Assembly: GCF_013181195.1 (NCBI RefSeq)
Contig: NZ_SMZP01000004.1
Coordinates: forward strand, 372,001-436,000
Length of the DNA stretch: 64,000 nt
Reading direction: 5' to 3'
DNA from: Caulobacter sp. RHG1
Lineage (GTDB): Bacteria > Pseudomonadota > Alphaproteobacteria > Caulobacterales > Caulobacteraceae
The notes under the pieces are model-generated. The model worked only from the letters and a program-made list of their open reading frames with translations, did no database searches and was not told where the DNA came from. Within the stretch, counting starts at the first letter, position 1, and the number at the start of each line of letters is the position of its first letter. Positions 16,637 to 24,438 of the stretch are shown one piece after another. The translations under genes and the position numbers were made by a program.

Positions 16637-16857
16637 ACTCCACCTCGGCTATGCTCACCGTTGGAGAGGGCGGCCCGTTGAACCAGCATCTCGTCGGCTA
16701 TCCGATAGGCCTCCTCGGCGGCGTAGATCAGGTTTCCGCTATAGCGCGGCTCCGCCAGACTGTTGGCCAGCAAGCCCGTCAGCGCCGCCATCGCGAACCG
16801 ATCGCGCAAGGTCTCCGCCCCTACGGTAGGGCTGGAGGGGGTGTGGTCGGGGGTCAT
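16633..16857 (-). CDS. Phage hypothetical protein
   Basis: 74 aa. Helical (RDRFAMAALTGLLANSLAEP, AAEEAYRIADEMLVQRA); this type of small protein is very common in phage early operons. Start at MTPDHTPSSP, overlapping the upstream stop; the longer in-frame extension is an artefact over the neighbouring gene. Confidence 0.7.
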   Translation of the reverse strand: MTPDHTPSSPTVGAETLRDRFAMAALTGLLANSLAEPRYSGNLIYAAEEAYRIADEMLVQRAALSNGEHSRGGV

Positions 16858-17423
16858 GATGCACCGCCGGGTTGGGTGGCGGCCTCGATAGCGGCGTAGA
16901 CCTCTGCTACCGTCTCGATCCATTGCGCCCAGCGAGGCTTGGTCGGCTCCTCCCACGACTTTTGATAGGGGTGGTGCATCAGGGCGTCCGCGTCCTGCGT
17001 GCCCTGGCAATCGTGCATGGCTCGGCAACCGGCAACGAGCTGCCTCATCGTCAGGGTGGTGTTCGGCGCGTAGTGCTCAGCCTCTTCGGCCGCGAATTGC
17101 TCATCGGGGGTGGCAGCCTCGTCCGCCAACATCGCGTCAGCCATGGCCCCGTAGTCGATGTTGTCCCAGATCACGCCCAGGCCGCCGCACTCCCGGCAAC
17201 CGGCTCCGGGCTGGCACCGGAAGACTGAACTGCGCGGGTAGTCGCGGGTCGAGACGTAGCCGTCGATGCTCTCCTGGCAACCAGTACAGGCGCGCCAGAA
17301 GCCGTCACCGTCGTCCATGACTTCGGCGATCCGTTCTGCGAGCGCGGGCAGGGAACCCGCGTCCGCGCTGCCCACGGGTCCACCGTTCCGGGAGACCTCC
17401 TGTTCTTGTCTGATCTCACCCAT
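16854..17423 (-). CDS. Zinc-motif phage protein
   Basis: 189 aa. Cysteines in CTGCQ, CQPGAGCRECGG form a DnaJ-type zinc pattern around residues 50-85; the C-terminal half is acidic and helical. Not recognised further. Start at MGEIRQEQE with GGAAGAAA upstream, overlapping the end of the DUF1364-like gene by 8 bp. Confidence 0.7.
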   Translation of the reverse strand: MGEIRQEQEVSRNGGPVGSADAGSLPALAERIAEVMDDGDGFWRACTGCQESIDGYVSTRDYPRSSVFRCQPGAGCRECGGLGVIWDNIDYGAMADAMLADEAATPDEQFAAEEAEHYAPNTTLTMRQLVAGCRAMHDCQGTQDADALMHHPYQKSWEEPTKPRWAQWIETVAEVYAAIEAATQPGGAS

Positions 17424-17913
17424 CTCGTGTTTCTTCCTTATGCGTAGGGGTGGGGGACGCCGGACGCTTCTGGAAGCCACGGCTCTGGATCTTCCGGGGC
17501 GTGGCGGGACGCTCGAAGCCGCGCGACTGGATCTCTCGGCCCTGAGGCCAGGCGACCTTGCGGGTGGCGATCTTCGCCTTGGGCTTGGTCTCGATGACCG
17601 GCGGCGGCGTCGGCACGGGGCTGACGATGAAGTGGCCGCTTTCGAGCAGCCAGCGCATGGTCTTGCGGTGCGCGCCGTCCCAGAGGTCGAACTTGACCGT
17701 CTTGGGCTCGTTGCCCTGGTCAACCCGGCCGTGGCAGGTCCAGCACAAAAACGCGATGGCCGCGTCACTGGCCTTCAGGCCCGTGCCCTTGCCGTCCCGG
17801 CCTTGATTGCTATGCGCGCTGACGACTTGGCCCTCGTTGCGGACGCCGCAGAGCATGCAGTGCGGAGCCTTGGCGGCGAGGCGGATCAGGCCAGGGTGAC
17901 GGTAGTTGGCCAT
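17416..17913 (-). CDS. DUF1364-like phage protein
   Basis: 165 aa. The N-terminal ~85 residues carry CMLCGVRNEGQVVSAHSNQ, GTGLKASD and CWTCHGRVD, the Cys/His set of phage DUF1364 proteins, an HNH-related zinc fold found near recombination genes. The C-terminal part is Arg/Lys/Pro-rich with a repeated KIQSRGF. May act in recombination or junction processing; activity not shown. Confidence 0.75.
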   Translation of the reverse strand: MANYRHPGLIRLAAKAPHCMLCGVRNEGQVVSAHSNQGRDGKGTGLKASDAAIAFLCWTCHGRVDQGNEPKTVKFDLWDGAHRKTMRWLLESGHFIVSPVPTPPPVIETKPKAKIATRKVAWPQGREIQSRGFERPATPRKIQSRGFQKRPASPTPTHKEETRDG

Positions 17914-18440
17914 CAGGCGGCCTCCGCCCGGCGTGACAGCGCCATCGGGTCGACACCAAGCATTTCGCCGAGGATCGCGAGGCACTTGTCCTTGGCGTCC
18001 TGGAAGGTCGCCTTGTCCATGGCGGGGAGCTTCATGCTCTTGGCCCGGTAGGACGTGACGACCTTCCCGCGCACGGTGACGATGACGTAGTCTTCCAGCA
18101 TCGCCGCCGTGGCTTGGATCGTCGCGGCCAGACGCACAGCCTCGGTCTTGAACTTGCAGGCCGTCTCTTGGACGTCGCAGAAGCCAGCGCGGATCAGGCA
18201 GTGCTTGCGCAGGATCGTCGCCGACGGGAAGCGCGCCGCGTCCGCCTCGCTCAGGTTCGCGAAGGCCTCGTTGACGATCGCAAAAAACTGGGCGTGGCTC
18301 TTGGCCGACCGCTCCTGCACTTCCGTCAGGACGTAGCGCTGGCCGATGACGAAGGCCTCGTCGCACCGCCGAGAAAACCCCGGCGGCGGGACCATGGCCT
18401 CGCCGTTCCAGACGAAGGGTAGCGGAGCGGCGGCGTCCAT
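17913..18440 (-). CDS. Recombination-region hypothetical protein
   Basis: 175 aa. Lies directly downstream of the YqaJ exonuclease with ATGA coupling. Central segment RFPSATILRKHCLIRAGFCDVQ and the later FQDAKDKCLAILGEMLGVDP recur in phage proteins beside exonucleases, whose function I do not know. Start at MDAAAPLPFVW. Confidence 0.65.
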   Translation of the reverse strand: MDAAAPLPFVWNGEAMVPPPGFSRRCDEAFVIGQRYVLTEVQERSAKSHAQFFAIVNEAFANLSEADAARFPSATILRKHCLIRAGFCDVQETACKFKTEAVRLAATIQATAAMLEDYVIVTVRGKVVTSYRAKSMKLPAMDKATFQDAKDKCLAILGEMLGVDPMALSRRAEAA

Positions 18441-19075
18441 CAGGCGGCCTCGCGGATCACGGCGGCGCGCAGAGCGTCGATAGTGGCGTCGACCTCGGCC
18501 AAGAAGGCGCGAACCTCGCGCTCGGTCTCGGCGATGCGGATTTCGTCGCGCGGGAAGCGCTTGACGAACTTGCGCATGTCGGCCGGGAGGCGGGGGTCGT
18601 AGCTGACGAAATCGCACCAGGCCCGGCCGGTGCAGGCCATCTGCCAGTTCATTTGGATCTGGTACTTGGTCGGGATGGTGCCGCTAATCAGCGTGTCGAT
18701 GTGGGTCGACGTGTTGGGGCACTTGATCTCGATCAGCCCGTCGTCGCCGACCAGGCCGTCCGGGCTCGCGCCGGACATGGCGATGCGCGGGTGATCGACG
18801 AAGCCGACCTCGGCGATCTCTGCCTCGGTCAGGAACTCATAGAGGGAGCGTGCCTCCGCCTCCTTCTCGTTCCCCCAGTCCATGGCCGCGCTCTTGAAGC
18901 CCTCGGCCGCGACGCCGGTCAGGCGCTCGGAAATCAACTGGGCGGCATAGTTGCCACGCGACGCCGAAGGTCCTGACTTGCCCTTCGCCAGGACGTCAGC
19001 CACGCGCGAGGCTGTCACGCGGCCCAAACGCAAGGCCTTCCACTCTGGCGTTCCCTGAATAATCAAGGCCGTCAT
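18440..19075 (-). CDS. YqaJ-type (lambda Exo-like) recombinase exonuclease
   Basis: 211 aa. Opening QGTPEWKALRLGRVTASRV is the YqaJ signature; the nuclease core is SGASPDGLVGDDGLIEIKCP with Asp, Glu and Lys in D-(x)n-ExK order. 5'-3' digestion of duplex ends would load the Erf annealase encoded one gene upstream, giving a two-component recombination system. GGAGGA precedes the ATG. Confidence 0.9.
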   Translation of the reverse strand: MTALIIQGTPEWKALRLGRVTASRVADVLAKGKSGPSASRGNYAAQLISERLTGVAAEGFKSAAMDWGNEKEAEARSLYEFLTEAEIAEVGFVDHPRIAMSGASPDGLVGDDGLIEIKCPNTSTHIDTLISGTIPTKYQIQMNWQMACTGRAWCDFVSYDPRLPADMRKFVKRFPRDEIRIAETEREVRAFLAEVDATIDALRAAVIREAA

Positions 19076-19749
19076 TGATATGTCCTCCGGCGGGAGCAAT
19101 TCGGTTTTGGAGGGGTGGGGCCTAGGTGGGCTCGCCTCGCGTCGGTGTAGCCGTCGCACCACCTGGTGATGGTCATGACGCTGACTGAATGAGCGTCAGC
19201 CGCCGCTTCCATTGAGGGATATTCGACGCCATCAATCTCGACCGTGTAGCTGGTCCGCCGATTGCACTGCTGCTCTTGGGTCGTCGCCCACCGAACGTTG
19301 CCGGGCACATAGCCCTTGGCGTTGTCTATGCGGTCGAGCGAAGTGCCAGCGGGCCGGTCGCCCATGTAAGAGTAGAAGGCCTCGAACGAGGCTATCCAGG
19401 ATGCGAAGATCGTTATCCCGCGACCACCCCACCTCGGGTAATCTTTGTTGTCCGGATCTAAGCATCGGGCTTTCATTGCGGACCAAGAACTGTACTCAGG
19501 CGAATTCCTCATCCCGTGGCGCCGATGGGCTCCATGGTCGGTCTTGCAGCCGCAATGGGTTCTGGTCTTCGCGCGTAGGGTTCGGCCGGCCGGCAGAAAG
19601 ACGACGCGGCCACAGGCGCATCGGAACTCGCCAAAGACGCGGCCGCTATCGCCGCGCCGCTGCGCAATGCCGTTGAAGGTCAGGCTTCCGACCGTCTGAC
19701 CAACGTGACTCGCATATCGACTTTCGATAGTGCGCGCAGGCATGGTCAT
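19072..19749 (-). CDS. HNH homing-endonuclease-like protein
   Basis: 225 aa. An N-terminal zinc domain (CACGRVVF, THCGCK) is followed by the phage HNH/HTH block SLDRIDNAKGYVPGNVRWATTQEQQCNRR and a C-terminal DNA-binding helix pair (MEAAADAHSVSVMTITRW). It interrupts the Erf-exonuclease pair and is ATGA-coupled on both sides. Related to the HNH genes at 39530 and 42909. Confidence 0.85.
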   Translation of the reverse strand: MTMPARTIESRYASHVGQTVGSLTFNGIAQRRGDSGRVFGEFRCACGRVVFLPAGRTLRAKTRTHCGCKTDHGAHRRHGMRNSPEYSSWSAMKARCLDPDNKDYPRWGGRGITIFASWIASFEAFYSYMGDRPAGTSLDRIDNAKGYVPGNVRWATTQEQQCNRRTSYTVEIDGVEYPSMEAAADAHSVSVMTITRWCDGYTDARRAHLGPTPPKPNCSRRRTYQ

Positions 19750-20531
19750 TGAGCGACCTCGCGCAGCTTGCGAGCGCGGGCATTCCAGGCGCGGACGATG
19801 AGGTCGGCTTGATCGGCAGGCAGGGCCTGGATCATCTCGCCGTTGGCCTTCTTCCACGCCGTCAGTTCGGCCGCGGTCTCACAGAGGTCGATGGCGTTGA
19901 TCGAAGTGGTAACGGCAAGCGGCGCGCCGCCCTTCTGGCCGTCGTCGTCGCGGTCTTGCTTGGCGCGGCTGGTCAGGTTCAGCAGCAGCTTGGCGGTGTA
20001 GCGCTGGCCATAGCTGGTCGACGAGCCGACGCCCTGGACGCCGTTCTTGGACCCGGTCATGTCGATCGGCAGGGTGATCGAAGTGCGCTCGGTGTATCCG
20101 GCGCGGTGGCGCAGGACGCCAGTGATCGTGACCTCCCCGGCGGCCTGGTTGCAGAGAAAGGACAGGCCGAAGCCGTGGGTCGCCAGAACGGGCTTGATCG
20201 CCTCGTTGATGTCCGACCACTCGGCATAGGTCGACTGGACCTCGCCCTGCTTGTTTTTGATGGCGCCGTTCTCGTCGATGACCGGGAGTTCCGGCTGCAT
20301 CAGCGCGAAGGCGTCGGCATAGGCGGCCTCGGCGTTGCGGCCGATCACGCGCTCCTGCATGTCCAGCAGGCGCTCCAGGCGGTCCATGCTGACGTTCGGG
20401 TCCAGCACGACGCGCTCGATCATGCTGATCAGGGCAGCGGTTTCCGCGCCGGCGCGCGCCGACACCGGAGGGGCAAAAGCGGTCTGTTGGTAGTCGGCGG
20501 GCAAGATCCGCGCGGCGGCGAGGTCTTCCAT
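19746..20531 (-). CDS. erf: Erf-family single-strand annealing protein
   Basis: 261 aa. Erf core visible from about residue 70: AYADAFALMQPELPVIDENG, STYAEWSDINEAIKPVLATHGF, GSSTSYGQRYTAKLLLNL and the acidic DRDDDGQ. It anneals single strands in phage recombination and probably circularisation. Partner exonuclease two genes downstream. Start after CAGGAGA. Confidence 0.9.
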   Translation of the reverse strand: MEDLAAARILPADYQQTAFAPPVSARAGAETAALISMIERVVLDPNVSMDRLERLLDMQERVIGRNAEAAYADAFALMQPELPVIDENGAIKNKQGEVQSTYAEWSDINEAIKPVLATHGFGLSFLCNQAAGEVTITGVLRHRAGYTERTSITLPIDMTGSKNGVQGVGSSTSYGQRYTAKLLLNLTSRAKQDRDDDGQKGGAPLAVTTSINAIDLCETAAELTAWKKANGEMIQALPADQADLIVRAWNARARKLREVAQ

Positions 20532-20578
20532 GATGATCTCCTGGGTGAAGTCGTGGGTCGCGGCGAGCATCGGCCGCC

Positions 20579-21643
20579 TCAGAACCGGATCGAGACGTTG
20601 GGGATTTCGCCGGCCTTAATGGCCAGCACGACGGACTTGGCCTTGGCTTCGGGAATGCCGAGCGCCACTAGGGCGTCCTTCGCGGCGCCCATGACCTTCG
20701 ACTTGTGCTCGATGTCGGCTTCGCGGGCTGCCTGCGCGGCTGCGGCGGCCTGGGCCTCAGCGGCGCGCCTGGCTTCCTCGCGGGCGATGCGTTCAGCTTC
20801 AGCCTTTTGCGCGGCTTCAGCCTGTTCGGCGCGGCGGCGTTCGGCGGCGATGGCCTCGTCGTGCTGGCGCTGCTGGGCGGCGCGCGCTTCCGCAGCTTCG
20901 CGCTCGACTTGGGCGCGGGCGGACTCCTCTGCCGCCTTGGCTGCGGAGGCTATGCGCTCCTCCTCGGCCTTGGCGGCCTGTGCGGCGCGCTCGGCGTGTT
21001 CTCGCTCCGCCCGTTCAGCGGCCTCGCGGGCCTGGCGCTCATCCTCGGCGGCGCGCAGCGCGGCCAGTTCGGCGCGGTCGGCCTCTTCCTTGCGCATGCG
21101 CTCAAGGGCGCTCGTCAGGGCGGCGACAGCGGCGGCCTTGAGGTTGTGGCCCGCCTGCTCGAAGTCTTCGAAGCTGGCGTCAATGACCGTGGCCTCGACC
21201 TCGGCGAGGCGGGCGGCCACCTGATCGCTCTGGGCGCCGACGTCGAACGCGGCAGCCGACTGCAGGCGCTCCAGCACCGCCTTGCAGCGGTCAACACGCG
21301 CCTTCTCGACCTCTTCCCAGTCAGTGAGCGGCTGGCGCACCTCGGCGGCCAGGGCGTCCATCTTCTCGCGGATTTCGCGGCGGGCGGCGTCGACCTTGTT
21401 GATCTGCTCGCGGGCGCTCTCGTTCAGCGTCTTGCCGGCGGCATCGATAGCGGTCTTGGAACGGACGATCTTGTAGGCGGCCGACTTGATGGCGTCGCGG
21501 CCCTTGGCGGTGCTGACGTCGACGCCGGCCTTGGCCGACTCCACGCGTACGGCTTCCAGGAAGGCGGCGAACTTCGCGCCGTCGGTCAGGACCATCGACG
21601 GATCGGCTTCAACGAGCGGAAGCAGGGAGGTAGGAGCGTTCAT
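20579..21643 (-). CDS. Large coiled-coil phage protein
   Basis: 354 aa. Residues ~175-305 are an almost unbroken Ala/Glu/Arg heptad-like helix (EEADRAELAALRAAEDERQ and on). N-terminal segment (VRVESAKAGVDVSTAKGRDAIKSAAYKIVRSKTAID) recurs in phage proteins upstream of RecT/Erf. Function unknown; perhaps an accessory of recombination. Very biased composition, so homology by composition should be distrusted. Confidence 0.8.
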   Translation of the reverse strand: MNAPTSLLPLVEADPSMVLTDGAKFAAFLEAVRVESAKAGVDVSTAKGRDAIKSAAYKIVRSKTAIDAAGKTLNESAREQINKVDAARREIREKMDALAAEVRQPLTDWEEVEKARVDRCKAVLERLQSAAAFDVGAQSDQVAARLAEVEATVIDASFEDFEQAGHNLKAAAVAALTSALERMRKEEADRAELAALRAAEDERQAREAAERAEREHAERAAQAAKAEEERIASAAKAAEESARAQVEREAAEARAAQQRQHDEAIAAERRRAEQAEAAQKAEAERIAREEARRAAEAQAAAAAQAAREADIEHKSKVMGAAKDALVALGIPEAKAKSVVLAIKAGEIPNVSIRF

Positions 21644-21786
21644 CGGGTGGTCTCCTTCAGTTGGCGCAGGCGCGCGGCGTAGGCGTCGCGGCAAGCCTGC
21701 TGGGTTGATGGATCTGCCCGCGCGATCTGCTGGGCGTGGTCGGAGCCCCAGGCCCGGAGTTCGTCGGGCGAGCGGGCCAGGGCCAT
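21640..21786 (-). CDS. Possible small protein, start unclear
   Basis: A frame with good codon bias ends in a TGA overlapping the coiled-coil gene start. The coding signal extends upstream of the ATG used here toward a CTGA overlap with the preceding gene (about 21838), so the true start may be non-ATG. Product helical, ~48-66 aa, unrecognised. Confidence 0.45.
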   Translation of the reverse strand: MALARSPDELRAWGSDHAQQIARADPSTQQACRDAYAARLRQLKETTR

Positions 21787-21833
21787 GCAGAGCCGGGCGG
21801 CGGCGAGGGCAGCGCAGGGCAGGGCGTCATCGG

Positions 21834-22082
21834 TCAGGCAAATGCCCTGGCCAGCGCCGCGCCCTCCAGCTTCGGGCGGCCGGCGGCGATCAGCGCCGTG
21901 TCGCGATCGACGCGGAACACCCGGCGGCTGCGCTCGGTCAGCGTAAATTCGCGGACTTCCAGCCCGCCATAGCGGGTGGCGTGTTCGGCAACCCAGGCAC
22001 AGGCGGCGCCACGGTCATCGAAGGTGCGAACGGTGACGCCAAGGCGGTTCACCGCGCGCCAATCGGTGCGGACAACAGACAT
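21834..22082 (-). CDS. Phage hypothetical protein
   Basis: 82 aa, unrecognised. Predicted mixed alpha/beta (AACAWVAEHATRYGGLEVREFTL). Leftward early operon member 15 bp after the next gene upstream. Confidence 0.65.
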   Translation of the reverse strand: MSVVRTDWRAVNRLGVTVRTFDDRGAACAWVAEHATRYGGLEVREFTLTERSRRVFRVDRDTALIAAGRPKLEGAALARAFA

Positions 22083-22097
22083 AGGGAAGTCCTCGGG

Positions 22098-22292
22098 TTA
22101 GGCCGCGCGAGGCGGCGTGGGGTCGGTGGGACGCTTGGCCGGCCGGTACATCGGCAGGACGTTCGGGCGGGCGACCGAGGGCGCGGCCATCAGGGCGTCG
22201 TGCGCTTCCTGAAGGGCGGCTTGGTCGGGATGGTTGATCGGCATCGCCAGCGAGGCGCGGCGGACCATCTTGGCGAGGTCGGCGGCGGTCAT
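22098..22292 (-). CDS. Phage hypothetical protein
   Basis: 64 aa, helical with a Pro-rich C-terminus. Start at MTAADLAKMV overlaps the upstream stop by ATGA. No function recognised. Confidence 0.6.
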   Translation of the reverse strand: MTAADLAKMVRRASLAMPINHPDQAALQEAHDALMAAPSVARPNVLPMYRPAKRPTDPTPPRAA

Positions 22293-22480
22293 TGCAGTGC
22301 TCCAGCGAGGCCGCAGTAGCCGTCCCGGTAGAAGTTGGAGCCGTTCGACTTGCTGGTAGTGCGCCATGCCATGCAGGCCGAGGCGACGCAGTGCGGACCG
22401 GGTCCTTCAGCGACCTGTTGGCTGGCGCCGAAGTTCTTGGCGTACGGACACGCCTTGGTCTTGGCTTCATCCTCGGTCAT
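22289..22480 (-). CDS. Small cysteine-rich phage protein
   Basis: 63 aa with four cysteines (ACPYAK, PHCVASAC, GYCG) that could bind a metal. ATGA coupling at both ends. Unrecognised. Confidence 0.6.
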   Translation of the reverse strand: MTEDEAKTKACPYAKNFGASQQVAEGPGPHCVASACMAWRTTSKSNGSNFYRDGYCGLAGALQ

Positions 22481-22752
22481 CAGGCGGCCCTCGGAATGTC
22501 GCCAGCGGCGCGAGCCCAGCAGCGGGCGGTGTGCAGCGCTTCGAGAAGCTGGCAGTGACGGACAACGAGGTCCGCCCAGACCACCTTGGCGCCCGCCGCG
22601 TCGGCCGCCTCCATCTCGTCGTTCATGACGTCGAGCAGATCGGCGATGGAGGTTTCGGCCAGGGCCATCGGGCGACCACCCGGAACGCGCATCAGCACGT
22701 CGCCGCCGACCGACCAGAAGGTCATGGGGGTAGGGGTGATGGTGGCGGCCAT
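22480..22752 (-). CDS. Phage hypothetical protein
   Basis: 90 aa, mainly helical (ETSIADLLDVMNDEMEAADA, LVVRHCQLLEALHTARCWA). Start at MAATITPTP; the upstream in-frame extension is noncoding by composition. Confidence 0.6.
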   Translation of the reverse strand: MAATITPTPMTFWSVGGDVLMRVPGGRPMALAETSIADLLDVMNDEMEAADAAGAKVVWADLVVRHCQLLEALHTARCWARAAGDIPRAA

Positions 22753-22756
22753 GGTC

Positions 22757-23152
22757 TCAGGCCTCCCCGTAGTAGCGGGCGGCGTCGCGGCGGCTCTCGG
22801 CGCGGTATTCAGCGGCGGCCTCGGCGTCATCGGCCGCTTCCTCGCTGGCCTCGACCAGCATCGCGTCATAGTCGCCGTCGGTCAGGGCCTCGATCACCGC
22901 AGCGGCGATCTGATCATCGGTCTCGAAGCCCAGCGCGAACGCCTTGCCCCAGCCAGAGGTCAGGCCGTCGATCTCGGCGACCTTGATCTCCTCGACCTCG
23001 CTGTCCGAGCCGGGGTCGTAACCCTCGACCGGGCCAAAGCGGCCGGTCTCGGGCGAGCCCCAAGCGACGCTGAACGTCAGCTTGACCTCGAACTCACCGC
23101 CTTCGCCCGCGCTGAGGCGGACGGTCGTGTAGTGGGTGAAGCGCTTGGCCAT
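22757..23152 (-). CDS. Acidic phage hypothetical protein
   Basis: 131 aa; beta-rich N-terminus (VRLSAGEGGEFEVKLTFSVAW) then a strongly acidic helical tail. Acidic early phage proteins sometimes mimic DNA or bind host factors, but nothing specific is seen here. Confidence 0.65.
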   Translation of the reverse strand: MAKRFTHYTTVRLSAGEGGEFEVKLTFSVAWGSPETGRFGPVEGYDPGSDSEVEEIKVAEIDGLTSGWGKAFALGFETDDQIAAAVIEALTDGDYDAMLVEASEEAADDAEAAAEYRAESRRDAARYYGEA

Positions 23153-23155
23153 GGT

Positions 23156-23485
23156 TCAGACCCCCGCCGAGACGACGACAGCCGAGGCCGGGGCGCTGCG
23201 CTCGCGGTCGATGCGGACGGCGACCTTGGCCACCGTGACGACCTTCTCGACCTTGGCTGGAGCCTCGGCGACCGGAGCCTTGCCGACGGTGAAGACCTTC
23301 ACGCCCTTGGTGAAGTGGCCGAGGCGATTGCGGCCCTGGACCGTCTGGCCAGCACGGGCGCGAGCGTCCAGCTCAGCGCGGGCGGCGTCGTATTCGGCCT
23401 TCGTGACGGTCAGCTTGCGCTGAACCGGCGCACGCGATGCGGTCGCTTCGATCATTGCGGCGTCTAGGGTGGAGGTGGTGGCCAT
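23156..23485 (-). CDS. First gene of leftward early operon, hypothetical
   Basis: 109 aa, no cysteine, basic middle (QGRNRLGHFTKGVKVFTVGK). It is the promoter-proximal gene under the operator-controlled leftward promoter, with a leader of roughly 20 nt and GGAGCG before the ATG. Confidence 0.65.
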   Translation of the reverse strand: MATTSTLDAAMIEATASRAPVQRKLTVTKAEYDAARAELDARARAGQTVQGRNRLGHFTKGVKVFTVGKAPVAEAPAKVEKVVTVAKVAVRIDRERSAPASAVVVSAGV

Positions 23486-23513
23486 GTCGGCGCTCCATCA
23501 ATTCGATGAAGCT

Positions 23514-23567
23514 ACTATGATGGGGGAAATATCCCCCGTCAACAAGAAAGTGGGGGATTTGTCCCCC
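23514..23567 (-). promoter_or_regulatory. Leftward early promoter with two CI operators
   Basis: On the minus strand, TTGACG (23542-23537) and CATAGT (23519-23514) are separated by 17 bp, and the palindrome GGGGGAAATATCCCCC (23522-23537) fills that spacer. A second operator GGGGGATTTGTCCCCC lies at 23552-23567, 30 bp away (about three helical turns). The repressor at 25477-26109 is the likely ligand, as three matching sites flank its own gene. Confidence 0.8.
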
Positions 23568-23596
23568 GGTTATCTTGCTGCTATCCTCCACCCATA

Positions 23597-23622
23597 GAAA
23601 AGCCCGGCACTAGGGCCGGGCT
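23597..23622 (-). terminator. Terminator of the CI operon
   Basis: Perfect 8-bp stem AGCCCGGC / GCCGGGCT with a 6-nt loop, followed on the minus strand by TTTTC. It would stop leftward transcription from the immunity operon before it reaches the early promoter region. Confidence 0.6.
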
Positions 23623-23636
23623 GGATGGAGGTCGGG

Positions 23637-23888
23637 ATGGACTTGAACCAGGCGCCGCGCGATGTTGCCGGCCACACGCTGGCGGAGTTGGGCATGGATC
23701 GAGTGGAAGAGCTGAAGCCCAGCGCGGCGGTGCCGGTGATCTCCAGCGCCGCCGTTGAAGCGGTGCTGAAGTGGGCCCACGACAATTACGATGGCTTGTC
23801 GTTTCGCATAGCCGACATCACCGAGGCCGATGCGCGCGAGCTATTGGCCCTGGCGTTGGCCGCGGATCGCGACGGCAAGATCGGTTAG
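23637..23888 (+). CDS. Immunity-region hypothetical protein
   Basis: 83 aa on the plus strand against the surrounding leftward genes. Good G/C-ending codons and GGAGG six bases before this ATG. C-terminal half is helical (DITEADARELLALALAADRDGK). It overlaps the convergent gene downstream by 48 bp. No function recognised. Confidence 0.6.
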   Translation: MDLNQAPRDVAGHTLAELGMDRVEELKPSAAVPVISSAAVEAVLKWAHDNYDGLSFRIADITEADARELLALALAADRDGKIG

Positions 23889-24383
23889 CTCGGTGTACAG
23901 CCGAATGCAGGCGGTCGTAAAAGACCGAACCTCGGCCAAGGTGACCGCCTGTTTCTTCGACTGACCTAGGTGCGGATGGCGTAGCAGCAGGCCTTCGGTC
24001 GTGCCGCGAGCCGGGACGAGAAGCACTTCCGAGACCGGATCATCCGCAGAGGGTACCGATTTAGGCGTAGGGACGACTGCGACCGTCCAGTGGGCTAGAT
24101 GATGCCGAGTTTGCGCGCGCTTTCTGCATTGCGCGGACAGTTGCCTCCAGCGCTCAGAGAGTTCATCCGGCACGGCATAGGGCGCAATTGCGTCGACGGT
24201 CTTCAGCTTCATCTCGAAGCCACGAACAGCGTCGTGAATCAGGTGATGGAAGGGAGCGCCATCGCCGAGCATGGCTCCGAAGCATGAGGTGACGCCGTCT
24301 TCCACAGCCGAGAAGGCCTGGATGCCTCGGCCGACGGCCAGCAGCAGCGGATCCATATCAGGCATCTCAGTCGATCCTGTCAT
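23841..24383 (-). CDS. Immunity-operon hypothetical protein
   Basis: 180 aa, helical, no membrane segment. GGAGGCTGAA precedes the ATG. Last gene of the leftward repressor operon, so probably expressed in the lysogen. Unrecognised; candidates for such genes are superinfection exclusion or host-fitness functions. Confidence 0.7.
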   Translation of the reverse strand: MTGSTEMPDMDPLLLAVGRGIQAFSAVEDGVTSCFGAMLGDGAPFHHLIHDAVRGFEMKLKTVDAIAPYAVPDELSERWRQLSAQCRKRAQTRHHLAHWTVAVVPTPKSVPSADDPVSEVLLVPARGTTEGLLLRHPHLGQSKKQAVTLAEVRSFTTACIRLYTELTDLAVAIRGQRQGQ

Positions 24384-24438
24384 TTCAGCCTCCAGGAAGG
24401 TAAGGGCGCTTTCACCCCTCCAAGGGGTAAGGGGGGGG

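Noticed and set aside
20579-21643. Plus-strand open frames opposite the coiled-coil gene
   Set aside because: They are Leu/Gly-rich mirror images of an Ala/Glu/Arg-rich gene, a known artefact of high-GC DNA.
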